64,000 nucleotides of DNA from Urechis unicinctus (taxonomy: Eukaryota; Annelida; Polychaeta; Xenopneusta; Urechidae). The stretch is taken from contig CM067350.1 in NCBI GenBank assembly GCA_034190875.2, forward strand, positions 25,824,929 to 25,888,928. The letters run 5' to 3'. Positions within the stretch are counted from its first letter, which is position 1. The number at the start of each line of letters is the position of its first letter. The notes below the pieces were generated by a model. It worked only from the letters and a program-made list of their open reading frames with translations, was not told the DNA's origin and ran no database searches. The position numbers and the translations under genes are program-made. This document shows positions 9,811 to 19,479 of this stretch, piece by piece.

Positions 9811-11353
9811 ACAGAGAGAATCAATGCAAGTCAGGAGACGTGTTAAGAAACAGGTCATACCAACATGCCAAGCTGTTGTTGAGCAATATCATAGGACTGT
9901 AAAGGATACTTGTGACTATGTCTGCATCTGTTGTCATAGACTGTTGTACAGGGGGGCAGTTGTGGAATTTAAGGAAAAAAAATATGAGAAAATACCTGAA
10001 GCTTTGTTGAAAAGCATACTGAATCATCGAATTGTATCAGCTGGAAATAAAGAGTGGATTTGTGAAACCTGCCAAAGGACAATAAAGCGTGGAAAGATGC
10101 CAGCACAATCAAAAGCTAACAAACTTCACTTGGTGACTCCTCCAGTTGAACTAAATGATCTCAACACATTGGAAGTTAGATTGATCTCAAAGAGAATTCC
10201 ATTCATGAAAATGGTTGGTTTGCCTCGAGGTAGACAACATGCGATTCATGGACCAGCAGTTAATGTTCCATCAAAAGTCGATGATGTTTGTCAACAATTT
10301 CCTCGATTGCCTTCTGAAATGCAAATGATTCCATTGAAACTAAAACGCAGACTGAAGTACAAGTCCCACTACATGTATGAGTATGTTAGACCCTCAAAAG
10401 TCATGGATGCTCTGAGGTGGCTTAAAGCAAACAATGCCTTGTATAGTGATATTCACATCAATGATTCCTGGTCAGAAGATTCTGTCAAAGATAATGCAGA
10501 TTTGTGGCAAGCAATGACAGAGTCGCGTTCAGATGATAATGGAGGTCACGAGTCAAATCCCGCAAAACAAAACTCTGAGAAAATGGAATGTAATGAGGTG
10601 GATTCAAACCCAAGAGAGTTTACTGATGTGACACAAGGCATTGAAAGAATGGAAAGTGATGAGATGGAACCAGAATTATCAGCTTCAAATGCTGTGATGC
10701 AAAACTCAAACAGAGTAACAAATGATGAGATTGAATCAGAATTGGTTGTCACACAAAACCCAGAAAAAATGGAAACTGATGAGGCAGAATTAGAGTTGGC
10801 TGAGTATAATGTTGAAGCACGGGACAGGGGAAGATTGGACAATGATTTGATGGAATCTGATTTGCCTAGGAAAGAAACTGATTGTGAAACACGAGTGTCC
10901 ATTGAAGAAGACAAAACCAAAGCAGCTTTATCCAGCTGTCAATGGGTAGGAAGGCATGTTGTCAACACAACTTCTAAGCAAACTAGTTTTGCCCTTCATG
11001 ATGTACCAAGAGATGGCAATTGCTTGTTTGCATCTGTCTGTTATCATTTAGATACAAAGAGAGTTTTCACAACAACACCAACATTACTGAGACAACAATT
11101 AGCCAAGTATATGTCCCACCATTCAGAGAATTACAAAGAATTTGTATGTGCAAGAATTGAGACAGACAATGTCATGAATGCAGACACAGAACAACCAAGA
11201 GAATTAGACAATGCCATTGCCAATGTGACTGATCAAAGAGACAGACAAGAAATACAATGGGTGACATATCTAGATGATCTAGAAAGTGGAAATCAATGGG
11301 GAGAACATATATCATTACAAGCCATGGCAGATATGTTTTTCTCTTCATGTTGA
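9356..11353 (+). CDS. Helentron ORF segment 2: repeats, Cys-rich domain, OTU protease (N part)
   Basis: Residues 1-165 continue the 23-residue repeats. A Cys-rich region follows, with C190-I-C-C193 and C236-E-T-C239, a likely zinc-binding pair. It leads into a stretch containing KRIPFMKMVGLPRG and YEYVRPSKVMDALRWL, which resembles the conserved domain found between repeats and Rep in animal Helitrons (DUF6570-like). Residues 370-530 are an acidic linker with repeated ESDEME-type motifs. From about 545 the OTU cysteine protease begins: D553-G-N-C556 holds the catalytic Asp and Cys. OTU proteins remove ubiquitin; their role in Helentrons is unproven. The frame is lost near 11338 in a run of five T; homologous reading continues in segment 3. 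The true coding part probably starts near 9330, not at the listed ATG. Confidence 0.9.
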   Translation: MRSHMSELRSNESNEQTRLESMRSESELRSMNLMNRPKLDLNLRSNESESNEQTRTRLESVRSHMAELRSNESNEQTQTRLESAKSHKSELRSNESNKQTQTRLASVRNRMGELRSNESAEKRQTRLSSMRSSVAKVRSSETPDKRLERLETQRESMQVRRRVKKQVIPTCQAVVEQYHRTVKDTCDYVCICCHRLLYRGAVVEFKEKKYEKIPEALLKSILNHRIVSAGNKEWICETCQRTIKRGKMPAQSKANKLHLVTPPVELNDLNTLEVRLISKRIPFMKMVGLPRGRQHAIHGPAVNVPSKVDDVCQQFPRLPSEMQMIPLKLKRRLKYKSHYMYEYVRPSKVMDALRWLKANNALYSDIHINDSWSEDSVKDNADLWQAMTESRSDDNGGHESNPAKQNSEKMECNEVDSNPREFTDVTQGIERMESDEMEPELSASNAVMQNSNRVTNDEIESELVVTQNPEKMETDEAELELAEYNVEARDRGRLDNDLMESDLPRKETDCETRVSIEEDKTKAALSSCQWVGRHVVNTTSKQTSFALHDVPRDGNCLFASVCYHLDTKRVFTTTPTLLRQQLAKYMSHHSENYKEFVCARIETDNVMNADTEQPRELDNAIANVTDQRDRQEIQWVTYLDDLESGNQWGEHISLQAMADMFFSSC

Positions 11354-12371
11354 AATACATAGATCAGAGCCAGACGAAATCATAACGTTATGTTCAAGAC
11401 ACAAATGTGAGCACATATTTCATCTAGCACTTCAGGGACAACACCACTATGATGCCCTTGAACCAGTCACTGTACAAAACATTACCTTGAACACAGGTTC
11501 TACAATGCAAAGTGCAAATGTACAATGTGATGAGTCAGAGAAAGAAAAAGCAGAGACTGTTGAAGATGACAGTGCTTTTGAAGATACTGCAGGTGTCTGT
11601 GGACTACCTTATGAGACAAGCATGATCAATACAAACCCTGACATGACATGCAAAGTGATCAACGTTGCTCCTGCTGAGTCCGGGAAACCAATGCCTCTGC
11701 TTACTGATCCAAATTTTGAAGAGCTAGCTAATCCTGACAAATATCCTGATGGTTTGAATGCTCTGTCTACAGAACGCACGGTCAAGTTACTTCCTCGCAA
11801 GTACTTTAACCAAAGACTTTTGGATTGTGATGGAAGGTTTGCTAAATCAATTGAATATCTACTCAGTGCTCAATACGCAGTAGAGAATGCACAAGTCCAA
11901 AGCATCATCAACCACGTAGTGTTCCGTAGAGCACAAGGCACTATGCATGGAGGAAAACCACTGACAGTTGGTGATGTGAAAAAATTTGATACTATTGGAA
12001 ATTTTATCAAAGTTGACCATGCTTATCAAATTTTGAAGAATGTGAGAGGATCACCTGCATACTTTCAATCTCTTTATTATGATGTTCTGGCAATGGTTAG
12101 ACAACTTGGAATTCCTACTTGGTTTTTCACTGTTTCTGCAGCAGATATGCAATGGCCCGACTTGATACAGAGTATAGCCCGTCAATATGGAAAGAAATTG
12201 AGTGACGATGATGTGAAAAACTATCTTTTGAGGAAAGAAGCATGTGGTTGCGAACAAACCCTGTCACAGCTGCACGCCATTTTCAGTATAGACTGGAGGT
12301 ATTATTCAGAGATGTTCTCAAATCAAAAGCACACCCAATTGGAGAAATTGTTGAGTATGCTATCAGAATAG
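11286..12371 (+). CDS. Helentron ORF segment 3: OTU C-terminus and start of Rep
   Basis: Homology starts at about 11338, after the T-run indel; the first ~17 residues of this open frame are out of register. H54 in the motif HHYDAL (codon at 11445) is the expected catalytic His of the OTU domain begun in segment 2, so the two segments together keep the whole triad. A short acidic linker follows. The Helitron-like Rep N-terminal domain occupies about residues 110-320, with RRAQGTMHGGKPLTVGDVK, then LGIPTWFFTVSAADMQWPDL, a strong family signature. The frame is lost near 12240-12260, where KEAC must join WLRTNPVTAARHFQYR of segment 4; the remaining ~40 residues to the stop are out of frame. The product would nick and rejoin DNA in rolling-circle transposition. 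Confidence 0.9.
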   Translation: MEINGENIYHYKPWQICFSLHVEIHRSEPDEIITLCSRHKCEHIFHLALQGQHHYDALEPVTVQNITLNTGSTMQSANVQCDESEKEKAETVEDDSAFEDTAGVCGLPYETSMINTNPDMTCKVINVAPAESGKPMPLLTDPNFEELANPDKYPDGLNALSTERTVKLLPRKYFNQRLLDCDGRFAKSIEYLLSAQYAVENAQVQSIINHVVFRRAQGTMHGGKPLTVGDVKKFDTIGNFIKVDHAYQILKNVRGSPAYFQSLYYDVLAMVRQLGIPTWFFTVSAADMQWPDLIQSIARQYGKKLSDDDVKNYLLRKEACGCEQTLSQLHAIFSIDWRYYSEMFSNQKHTQLEKLLSMLSE

Positions 12372-13864
12372 AGTTTCAAGCCCGTGGCTCACCTCATGCA
12401 CACACCTTATTGTGGGTCAAAAATGCTCCCAAACTCGATGAAAACTCTGATGAAGAAATCTGTGAGTTTGTTGAAAAACATATCTCAGTGTCAAAGGCCC
12501 AAATAGAAAACACAGATTATGTATCTAAGCTACAAAGTCACAAACACTCTGCTTCATGTCGTAGAAAGGGGAAATGCAGATTTGATTATCCTAAACCACC
12601 AAGCCCACAAACACTCATCGCAAGAGAATCACAAGATGCAGATAAAATCAAAGAAGCAGAAACTGTGCTTGAAAAGGTCTATAAAGTGATGAGTGATAAA
12701 GAAACACCAGCAGACATTTCTCTGGATGAATTGCTAGGGAAAGCCAATGTAAACACTGATGACTACATCAAAGCATTGAAAGTGTCAGAAAAAGGAACAC
12801 ACATTGTGTTACAACGTCAACCATGCGACACCAACACCTCTCCTTTTAATCCAACCATCTTGCAAGCATTCCTGGCCAATACAGATTTGCAGTTTATTGT
12901 GGATGCATATGCATGTATCATGTACATTTGTTCCTATGTGACAAAGAGTGAAAATGGCATGGGTCAGTTGTTGAAACAAGCAGCTAATGAGTACAAAGAC
13001 AGAGAAGTGAGGGAAATGTTGAGATATGTTGCATCCACATTTCTAAACCACAGAGAATTGAGTGCACAAGAAGCAGCGTACAGAATCCTGTCAATGCCCA
13101 TGAGACGACTGAGCCGAAGGGTTATTTTTGTAGACACAAATCCTAAGGCAGAACGTAGTGCAGTTTTGAAACCAAATTATCAGCTGGAAAACAAAGAGGA
13201 TTGTGATGAAGATATCTTTCAAAAGAACATTGTGATCAGATATGGTGCTAGACCATTGGAACTTGAACACATGTGTCTCGCTGAATTTGCTAGCACCTAC
13301 ACTGTTTCACTTGTTGAAAGAGAATCTGATCAGGACGATTCTGTACCAGTTGTACTTGATGAAAATGATGAGTCAATACCACAAGAAAGACCTGAACTGC
13401 CCAAACGCATTGTGCTTGCAAACGGAATGGGTCAAATGCACAGACGTAAATGTCAGGCTGTTATACGATTCAAAAAGTACCGTTCAGCAGATGATTCAAG
13501 CAACTTCTACAGAAGCAAGTTGATGCTATTTGTACCATGGCGAAATGAAGATCGAGACTTGCTAGGCACTTACGGCGACTTCCGCACACACTATATTGCT
13601 AGGAAAGATGAATGCATGGCAATAGAAAGGCAGTTCACACAAAACATGGAATTGATTGACGAAGCTATTCATGAACATGCAGTCAATGGTCCACCAGTTC
13701 ACATGTGGTCAAACATAGCTCCCCAAACAGAACAACAAGATTCTGAAGACCGTGCTGAAGGTTTTGAATTAACAAGAGACATAGAACAGGAAGATCTTGA
13801 TGCTAATGCTCAGCTAATTGAACGCCCAAGTGGCAAACCATCCAGACATTGTGTCTCGATATGA
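12242..13864 (+). CDS. Helentron ORF segment 4: catalytic Rep domain (HUH, two Tyr)
   Basis: Core of the Rep endonuclease. NPVTAARHFQYR opens the segment. GSPHAHTLLWVK contains the metal-binding HUH motif (H52-A-H54, codons at 12395 and 12401). CRRKGKCRFDYPKPPSP is the conserved Cys/Phe block, and Y228-x3-Y232 in CIMYICSYVTK is the paired catalytic tyrosine motif of Helitrons. All key Rep residues are therefore present. The C-terminal third (about 330-500) contains GMGQMHRRKCQAVIRFKKY and LFVPWRNE, typical of the Rep-helicase linker. The frame ends out of register: around 13838 reading passes to segment 5, where ANHPDIVSRYE continues. The annotated stop at 13862 is therefore probably not the natural end. 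Confidence 0.92.
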   Translation: MWLRTNPVTAARHFQYRLEVLFRDVLKSKAHPIGEIVEYAIRIEFQARGSPHAHTLLWVKNAPKLDENSDEEICEFVEKHISVSKAQIENTDYVSKLQSHKHSASCRRKGKCRFDYPKPPSPQTLIARESQDADKIKEAETVLEKVYKVMSDKETPADISLDELLGKANVNTDDYIKALKVSEKGTHIVLQRQPCDTNTSPFNPTILQAFLANTDLQFIVDAYACIMYICSYVTKSENGMGQLLKQAANEYKDREVREMLRYVASTFLNHRELSAQEAAYRILSMPMRRLSRRVIFVDTNPKAERSAVLKPNYQLENKEDCDEDIFQKNIVIRYGARPLELEHMCLAEFASTYTVSLVERESDQDDSVPVVLDENDESIPQERPELPKRIVLANGMGQMHRRKCQAVIRFKKYRSADDSSNFYRSKLMLFVPWRNEDRDLLGTYGDFRTHYIARKDECMAIERQFTQNMELIDEAIHEHAVNGPPVHMWSNIAPQTEQQDSEDRAEGFELTRDIEQEDLDANAQLIERPSGKPSRHCVSI

Positions 13865-15233
13865 ATCAGTTGTTGATAAAGAAAGAATTTCTCCTCCTGA
13901 ATATAGAGAGATGGTGCGAAAATTGAATACTAAGCAGAGGCAGATTGTATTCTATCATAGACAATGGTGTAAGAGAGCAGTCATATCAATGAAACAGGGC
14001 AAACGTGTTGAACCATACAGAGTATTTTTAAGTGGTCCAGGTGGGGTTGGTAAAAGTCATGTCATAAAGCTGATTTGTTCTGACACCAAGAGAATTCTAC
14101 CACTGTCCAATCAGATGAAACCCACTGATATGATGACTCTTGTAACAGCACCCACGGGCGTAGCTGCATTCAATGTAGGAGGCTTGACTATTCACTCTGC
14201 ATTATTGCTGACAACTGGAAGATTTTGTTCTAATGAGTCACTCACATGTGAAAAACTGAATTCTCTCCGCATGAAAATGGAAAATTTGCACTTGATGGTC
14301 ATTGATGAAGTTTCCATGGTTGGATCAGACATGCTATTAGCCATACACAAGAGACTAAATGAAATCAAAGGAGTGAAGGATGAAACCACGTTGTTTGGTA
14401 ATGTGTGTATTCTAGCAGCGGGTGACCTATACCAACTTGCTCCAGTGAAACAAAGTCACATTTTTGACCCTGTTGGTAACCCAGTTGCAAGATTATATGG
14501 TTCACTGTGGAAGCAAGACTTTCAATTACATGAACTTGATGAAATCATGCGACAGAAAGATGACTCATTCTTTGCAGATTTGCTCTGTAGATTGCGAACA
14601 GGGGAGTGTACTGAAAGTGACTTGAAAGTGCTTCAGTCCAAAGAGATCAGACATGGTGATGCAAATTACCCCAAAGACATCCTACATGTATTTGCCTTGA
14701 ATCGTGATGTTGATTATTGGAATGCTGAGAGATTGAACGCTCTTGCTCCTAGACAAGAGGACCGTGTCATTATCAAAGCAGTTGATGATAAAGGGGACAG
14801 CACAGGGCTCATTGATTTGCAAAACATTGGTGGATCCAAATCCCGTACAGAAACTGGAGGACTACACACAATACTAGAGCTTTGTATTGGTGCTAAAGTA
14901 ATGGTTGTATACAATGTGGATACATCAGATGGTTTGGTCAATGGTGTCATAGGAACAGTCACTGCAGTTATCATGGATAACTCACATAAAGTGTTAGTTG
15001 TATTGGTTAGATTTGACAATGAGAATGTTGGCAAAAAAGCAATTGCTGCTAGCAAATGGAAACGCCAATATCCAGATTCAGTCCCCATTGTTCGACTTGA
15101 AGGTCACTACGAAAAAAACAAGCGAAAAGGTGCAAAAGTTGCTCGACGTCAATTTTTCCACTTACTCTGGCATGGGCAGTTACCATTCACAAATGTCAAG
15201 GTCTCACTGTTGAACAAATTGTTGTCAGCATGA
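13818..15233 (+). CDS. Helentron ORF segment 5: Pif1-like SF1 helicase
   Basis: Superfamily 1 DNA helicase that would unwind the nicked strand during rolling-circle transposition. Motifs in order: LNTKQRQIVFYH (Q-like entry), Walker A G73-PGGVGK-S80, TAPTGVAAFNVGG (motif Ia), Walker B I162-DEVS-166, AAGDLYQLAPV (motif III), LDEIMRQ, FALNRDVDYWN, and GAKVMVVYNVDTSDGLVNG. Homology starts around residue 6; the listed ATG is only the first Met in this frame. In a T-run near 15150-15156 the frame shifts: the conserved LAWAVTIHKCQGLTVEQ motif (about 15164-15214) is read in the frame of segment 6, so the last ~30 residues here are spurious. Confidence 0.92.
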   Translation: MNAQVANHPDIVSRYESVVDKERISPPEYREMVRKLNTKQRQIVFYHRQWCKRAVISMKQGKRVEPYRVFLSGPGGVGKSHVIKLICSDTKRILPLSNQMKPTDMMTLVTAPTGVAAFNVGGLTIHSALLLTTGRFCSNESLTCEKLNSLRMKMENLHLMVIDEVSMVGSDMLLAIHKRLNEIKGVKDETTLFGNVCILAAGDLYQLAPVKQSHIFDPVGNPVARLYGSLWKQDFQLHELDEIMRQKDDSFFADLLCRLRTGECTESDLKVLQSKEIRHGDANYPKDILHVFALNRDVDYWNAERLNALAPRQEDRVIIKAVDDKGDSTGLIDLQNIGGSKSRTETGGLHTILELCIGAKVMVVYNVDTSDGLVNGVIGTVTAVIMDNSHKVLVVLVRFDNENVGKKAIAASKWKRQYPDSVPIVRLEGHYEKNKRKGAKVARRQFFHLLWHGQLPFTNVKVSLLNKLLSA

Positions 15234-15886
15234 AGGAAGCAGCACTATTTGGCAAAGGACAAGCTTATGTTGCATTCAGTCGAGTAAAGAAACTGTCAGG
15301 TCTTTATATCACCGATTTCAATGCCAAAGCTATCAAGACAAATCCAAAAATTGACGATGAAATGAAGGAAATGCAAACAAAGTGCATACCACAATTTGAT
15401 TCACCAAGTCTTATTGCACTGAGTTACCCAGAATGGTTGACAGTCGGCCATCTTAACATAAGACATTTCTTTGACAAACTAGTTGACCTGAAATGCCTGG
15501 AAGAAAAGAAAATTCTGTCCCAAACTGATGTAATGTGTTTCACAGAAACATACCTCACTCCTCAGCATGACATAGATGATTTCCTGAAAGAGCATGATTA
15601 CGTTTCTTTCCAAGAAAACATTCCATCCCAGACTGATCATAATGGCCAGCATGGCATCATGATATGCGCTTCAAAAAGACTGCAACCAATTGCACTAGAT
15701 AAGATCAAAGTTGCTGGATTAGAGTCATCTGTTGTTGCCTTAAATACTTCCAATCCCCCGTATAGTTGTGGCTGCGGTGTACAGAAAACCTTCGCAATCT
15801 ATGACCAGTTTCGTACAACAGATGGAAAAACTATTACTCCTTATGCCTTTGCAAGTGCCAACGTTTGTGCTTGGAGATTTCAATGA
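15230..15886 (+). CDS. Helentron ORF segment 6: helicase motif VI and AP-type endonuclease (N part)
   Basis: The true reading in this frame begins upstream, at about 15158. It covers the WAVTIHKCQGLTV helicase motif before the first Met at 15230. GQAYVAFSRVKKLSGLYI is helicase motif VI and ends the SF1 domain. From about residue 75 an endonuclease/exonuclease/phosphatase (EEP) domain begins: VGHLNIRHFFDKL, then VMCFTETYL with catalytic-type E106, and HGIMICASKRL. In Helentrons this C-terminal endonuclease is thought to derive from a non-LTR retrotransposon. The frame is lost near 15760 by a run of five C; the tail from about residue 178 is out of register and the domain continues in segment 7. 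Confidence 0.88.
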   Translation: MKEAALFGKGQAYVAFSRVKKLSGLYITDFNAKAIKTNPKIDDEMKEMQTKCIPQFDSPSLIALSYPEWLTVGHLNIRHFFDKLVDLKCLEEKKILSQTDVMCFTETYLTPQHDIDDFLKEHDYVSFQENIPSQTDHNGQHGIMICASKRLQPIALDKIKVAGLESSVVALNTSNPPYSCGCGVQKTFAIYDQFRTTDGKTITPYAFASANVCAWRFQ

Positions 15887-16097
15887 TGACCTTCTGCAAG
15901 GTAACACTTCAATGTTAATTACTCTGATGGATGGATATGGTTTCCAACAACATGTCAAAGTGCCTACAACTGACAATGGAACATTACTAGACCACATTTA
16001 TTTCAACCGAGAAGCAGAAAGCCACATTGATGTCCACGATGTGTATTATTCTGACCATGACTCAGTGTTTATCACCTCTAACGTGACGTCATATTAG
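15768..16097 (+). CDS. Helentron ORF segment 7: AP-type endonuclease, C part
   Basis: This completes the EEP domain: AAVYRKPSQS, then VLGDFNDDLL with the D37-x-N39 pair, LLDHIYFN, and YYSDHDSVFI with the catalytic SDH (H97, codon at 16056). With the Glu in segment 6, the main catalytic positions of an AP-like endonuclease are all present. The natural C-terminus is probably at the TAG at 16095, which follows directly after the domain; an AATAAA lies about 60 bases downstream. It shows no reverse transcriptase or other retrotransposon domain beyond it, so it belongs to the Helentron and is not an inserted LINE. Confidence 0.88.
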   Translation: MAAVYRKPSQSMTSFVQQMEKLLLLMPLQVPTFVLGDFNDDLLQGNTSMLITLMDGYGFQQHVKVPTTDNGTLLDHIYFNREAESHIDVHDVYYSDHDSVFITSNVTSY

Positions 16098-16158
16098 AAC
16101 AAATGTTTTCAATGTAATTAATAAGATTGAAATGAGATACAATTGCTATATATAATCA

Positions 16159-16164
16159 ATAAAA
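16159..16164 (+). terminator. Candidate polyadenylation signal AATAAA
   Basis: First AATAAA after the transposon stop codon, 62 bases downstream. AT-rich surroundings lower its specificity. Confidence 0.4.
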
Positions 16165-17429
16165 TGATCAATGGTTAACGGATCAATAGGTTATTTAAGA
16201 GATTATATCTAATTAAGTTCAATCAAATGTGGTCTAAGTATTGAATAACATCTTAATATAAGCAAATCATATTATTTATTTCAACAATTGTTAGCATCTA
16301 GTAAATTATTTCTATGCAAGAATTATTTACGTTATTTATGCAATAGGTATTGATTTTTTTTGTTTATAAGAGGAACCTATCATATAAATCATTGACATTG
16401 GTCATGATTGAGCCGTACCACACCCCACTACGCAGATACACGAGTAAAATGAGCGAAAGTTATCACCAAAACATCTTCATAGAGACTATCACTAGAGAAA
16501 ATTTAATGTTGTACAAATTATGATTGATTGGTTAGTTAGTTATCCAAGTGATAATTGCATCTACAACCAAGATGATCTATGATATGTTTTATTATTTAGT
16601 AAATAACATTTATTCAATATAGATCAACTTGAATTTATAACAACAATTGCTTGAATCTAATTTATAGGTCATTTACATCATAAGTATTTATGTTATATAT
16701 GCTATAGCTATGAAAGTTTTATGTTAGCCTGATAACCAGACAAGATTCATTCCGATTGTAGGTCTAGTAAGACTAGGAAGCTATTATATGATTATGAATC
16801 GTTAACTATTCAATACATTCCACTTTCATGTGAGCAATGGCTTTCATTTTATATAAATGATCGCTCTGACGTTTGCAACCTCAAAACGGAACCTGATACA
16901 GGCCATGGTCTACGAATACTACCCACTACCACCAACCCGCGATAACAATGCCAATGGGCGATAATAAAGGATGACAAAAAACATCTTCAAAGAATACTCG
17001 GTGCCGTCAGTTGACATAATTATGACCAACAACCCATCATAAACAGCACAACTTAATATAACTGATGTTGCCTCATTAAGAATCCGTGAAGTGACATGCT
17101 GGTAACGAAATCGGAACTTAATCTTTGTTTATCGACTTTACGAGCGACTGGCCGGTTATTCACGGGATCGGGCCAACTCGTACCCAGACCAAGTCATACT
17201 CAAACCAACTAGTATCCTCTGCATCAGCACATTCAACTCCTTCTTCTTGCGAATATACATCTTGGTTGGTGTGAAAATGAATTATGTGATATCACAATGC
17301 ATTATGCGATATTATAAAGTAGAAGATACCAACGAATGGATGGTGTCACAACCCAACTTGAAATCCGGTCAATTTTAAAATTGTCCTAAGTCCTGCCCCT
17401 TTAGGCTTTACCCACAGAGGGAGGAAAGG
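16165..17429. other. AT-rich sequence downstream of the Helentron, faint direct duplication
   Basis: No gene. Two stretches (about 16260-16480 and 16620-17000) share short blocks in the same order, such as ACAATTG, GCATCTAGTAAATTA versus GAATCTAATTTATAG, TATTTATG and AACATCTTCA. This suggests a very diverged direct duplication. The Helentron's 3' end must lie in or before this region, but I cannot place it. Confidence 0.35.
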
Positions 17430-17860
17430 GTTGGGGTGGTGTCACGCGAAAGCTGTATCAGTGAGTTAGGTAAGTCAATCAACGACTTTGTAGTAGTTAG
17501 GATTTTCTTTAATATTATAATTTCACATTGATGGATAAAATGTGACATTCTTTTTTGCTGCAGAAAAAAAAATCAGCACAGGAAAAGAACTGGCGTGGAC
17601 TGGGCCTGTTGAATAACAGATTGCCCCATATTAGTCGCCACCTACGACAAGCCAGAACCCTTCATCTAGAACCTCAGCGGGAGATAAAGGGTAGGGTGGT
17701 GGTCACAGAAGCTGAGTCTGTGAGTAAGGTAAGTAGATCAATGACTGTGTAGTAGCATGGCTTTTCTTTAATATTATAATTTAACATTGATGAATAAAAA
17801 AAGGCATTCTGTTTTTTAGCTGTAGAAAATAAGATCAACATAGGAAAAGAGAAAATTACT
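17430..17860 (+). repeat. Duplicated exon-like cassette with splice-like borders
   Basis: About 165 bases are directly repeated with an offset of 259 (17430-17600 and 17689-17860). Each copy has GGTGGTGTCAC or GGTGGTGGTCAC and a GTGAGTxAG|GTAAGT junction, at 17470 and 17729. The GTAAGT is a good splice donor in both. A TTTAATATTATAATTT stretch follows, and a T-rich tract ends in GCTGCAG (17557-17563) or AGCTGTAG. The interval 17564-17728 is therefore bounded like an internal exon and is open in one frame, but I recognise no domain. It may be a remnant of a host gene or a duplicated repeat. Confidence 0.4.
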
Positions 17861-18235
17861 TCATCAAGTGTTCCCTCATCCCTGAATACATCAGCTGCAA
17901 AGATATACTTCATGGTGTGAGGTGATCTATTGAGTAAACTAAATACAAAGTGAGCGCTCTGAAATGCTTACTTCTTTATTGTCCAATGTGAAGTTGGTAA
18001 CTAAACATGCCCCTTGTCATACAAAACGTGCTATTCAATACTAAAATACAGATATTTTGCCTGGACAGGAAAACAAATGAACGGACAAGATAGTTAAACA
18101 TGTTAACGGATTGGACTGCTCCAGGAAGCACGACATGCCTCCTCTGTTGTAATCAACCCTCGAACCAATGAGAAGCAGTAAAACCACAGGAAAGCAATGC
18201 TAATGTTTCACATTATTATAAGTGTGATGGAATTG

Positions 18236-18405
18236 ACATAAAATCTGAGTGCAGACAACGTTGTATTATAATCGTAGCACTGCCCTGAGACTTAATATCC
18301 GGAGGGAAATTGAGATCTGAGTGCAGGAAACACAACATTAAATTCATAGCCCTGCCCAGAGGCTTTAAATCCGGAGGGATATTGAGATCTGGGACAAGGC
18401 AACAG
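18236..18405 (+). repeat. ~72-bp tandem repeat, 2.3 copies
   Basis: TGAGATCT recurs at 18311 and 18383, and ATCTGAGTGCAG at about 18243 and 18314. Each copy ends in a CCGGAGGGA block. No coding content. Confidence 0.7.
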
Positions 18406-19479
18406 TCAGAGTTCATAAGAAATTTATGACCATAGTATTACGCCTATATATTTGTTGATAGGTTGTTCTTTAGTTCATATGTCTATGCAAACTGATATAT
18501 TATGAATAGTTTCTTGAACCATATGTATTTCTTGTATCACCTAACTTAGTATATAGCTGGGATGATTGAAATAAATTTAGCTAATCAATAATGTGATTAC
18601 ATTGTTTTTCTACAAATATATCAGGGATAATCTATTTATGATGTTCAACAACAACCTGCATACCCATGCATAACATTACCATGAAATAAACATGAGACCT
18701 GACATCATCTGTCAACAAGTTGTTGCGTTTCATTATCATATATTTCATGCACCACTATTATATTTAAGACAACGCAGTGCTAACAATGCAGTGATGAAAG
18801 ATGATTGTGATGTTAATACATAGCTTTACCATTAATAGCTTTGATTAATTGATTGAACAATTATCCTGGTGGAATTATTTTGTATATAGGCATTATTTAC
18901 AAGTACATGCATCAAGAAGGTTGGCAATTGTATTATACTGCAACAGTATGTTAACACTTAAAATCGATATCATCTAGGGAGATATTAGGAACTAAACTTA
19001 TATCATAAATTTCACCATTGCATCGTCAATTGTAGACTGTAAAGCAAATTCCCGAATAGGGCTAATAAATTATCTTATCTTATATACATGCTCTCGCTAA
19101 ATCATTATGATGACAATCACTAAAACACCGACAATATCATAGCGCTAGTATTGCTTTTCAATTTTCGAGCTACCACAAATCTTAATTTACGGGAAATCGA
19201 TTGATTATTGTAGTAATACTGAGCATCAATATTTGATTATAATTCTGAAGAACTTCAAGTTATTAGGCAAGAAAGGTTTTACCTTTTGTTGGCATCTACT
19301 GTACTAATACTTCGATAAAACATTTAACAATTTTGTGTTCGACCGCGTAGCAACAATTTTTTTTTCATCTGAACTTATGAGAAGGCGATCGGGAATTTAC
19401 AGCTGCATGTAATTACTTACTTCGGTCCGAAATAAACGCGCTATCTTCAGATTTCAGTCCAGTTTTAACTTTGATTCGC
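18406..19479. other. AT-rich intergenic sequence
   Basis: No gene, RNA or repeat relationship that I can support until the array begins near 19480. Confidence 0.45.

Larger units (their letters stand above)
8640..16170 (+). mobile_element. Helentron-type Helitron (OTU-Rep-helicase-EN), broken reading frame
   Basis: A rolling-circle DNA transposon. Order on the plus strand: short iterated motifs (8651-8820), start codon at 9024, N-terminal tandem repeats, Cys-rich domain, OTU protease, HUH/two-Tyr Rep, Pif1-like helicase, AP-type endonuclease, stop at 16095-16097, AATAAA at 16159. Rep plus Pif1 helicase defines Helitrons; the OTU domain and the C-terminal endonuclease are the Helentron hallmarks. 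The seven reading segments alternate between two frames and overlap with continuous homology, so these are indels and not introns. No premature stop interrupts the middle of a segment. I could not identify the exact termini, and neither the array's CAAGAGGCCC start nor its hairpin is visible at the borders, so the limits given are approximate. Confidence 0.9.

Noticed and set aside
11286..13864. Introns between Helentron reading segments
   Set aside because: The segments overlap and homology passes from one frame to the other without a gap. No GT-AG intervals are needed.
15230..16097. A separate LINE (non-LTR retrotransposon) because of the AP-type endonuclease
   Set aside because: There is no reverse transcriptase, and the domain continues directly from helicase motif VI, as known for Helentrons.
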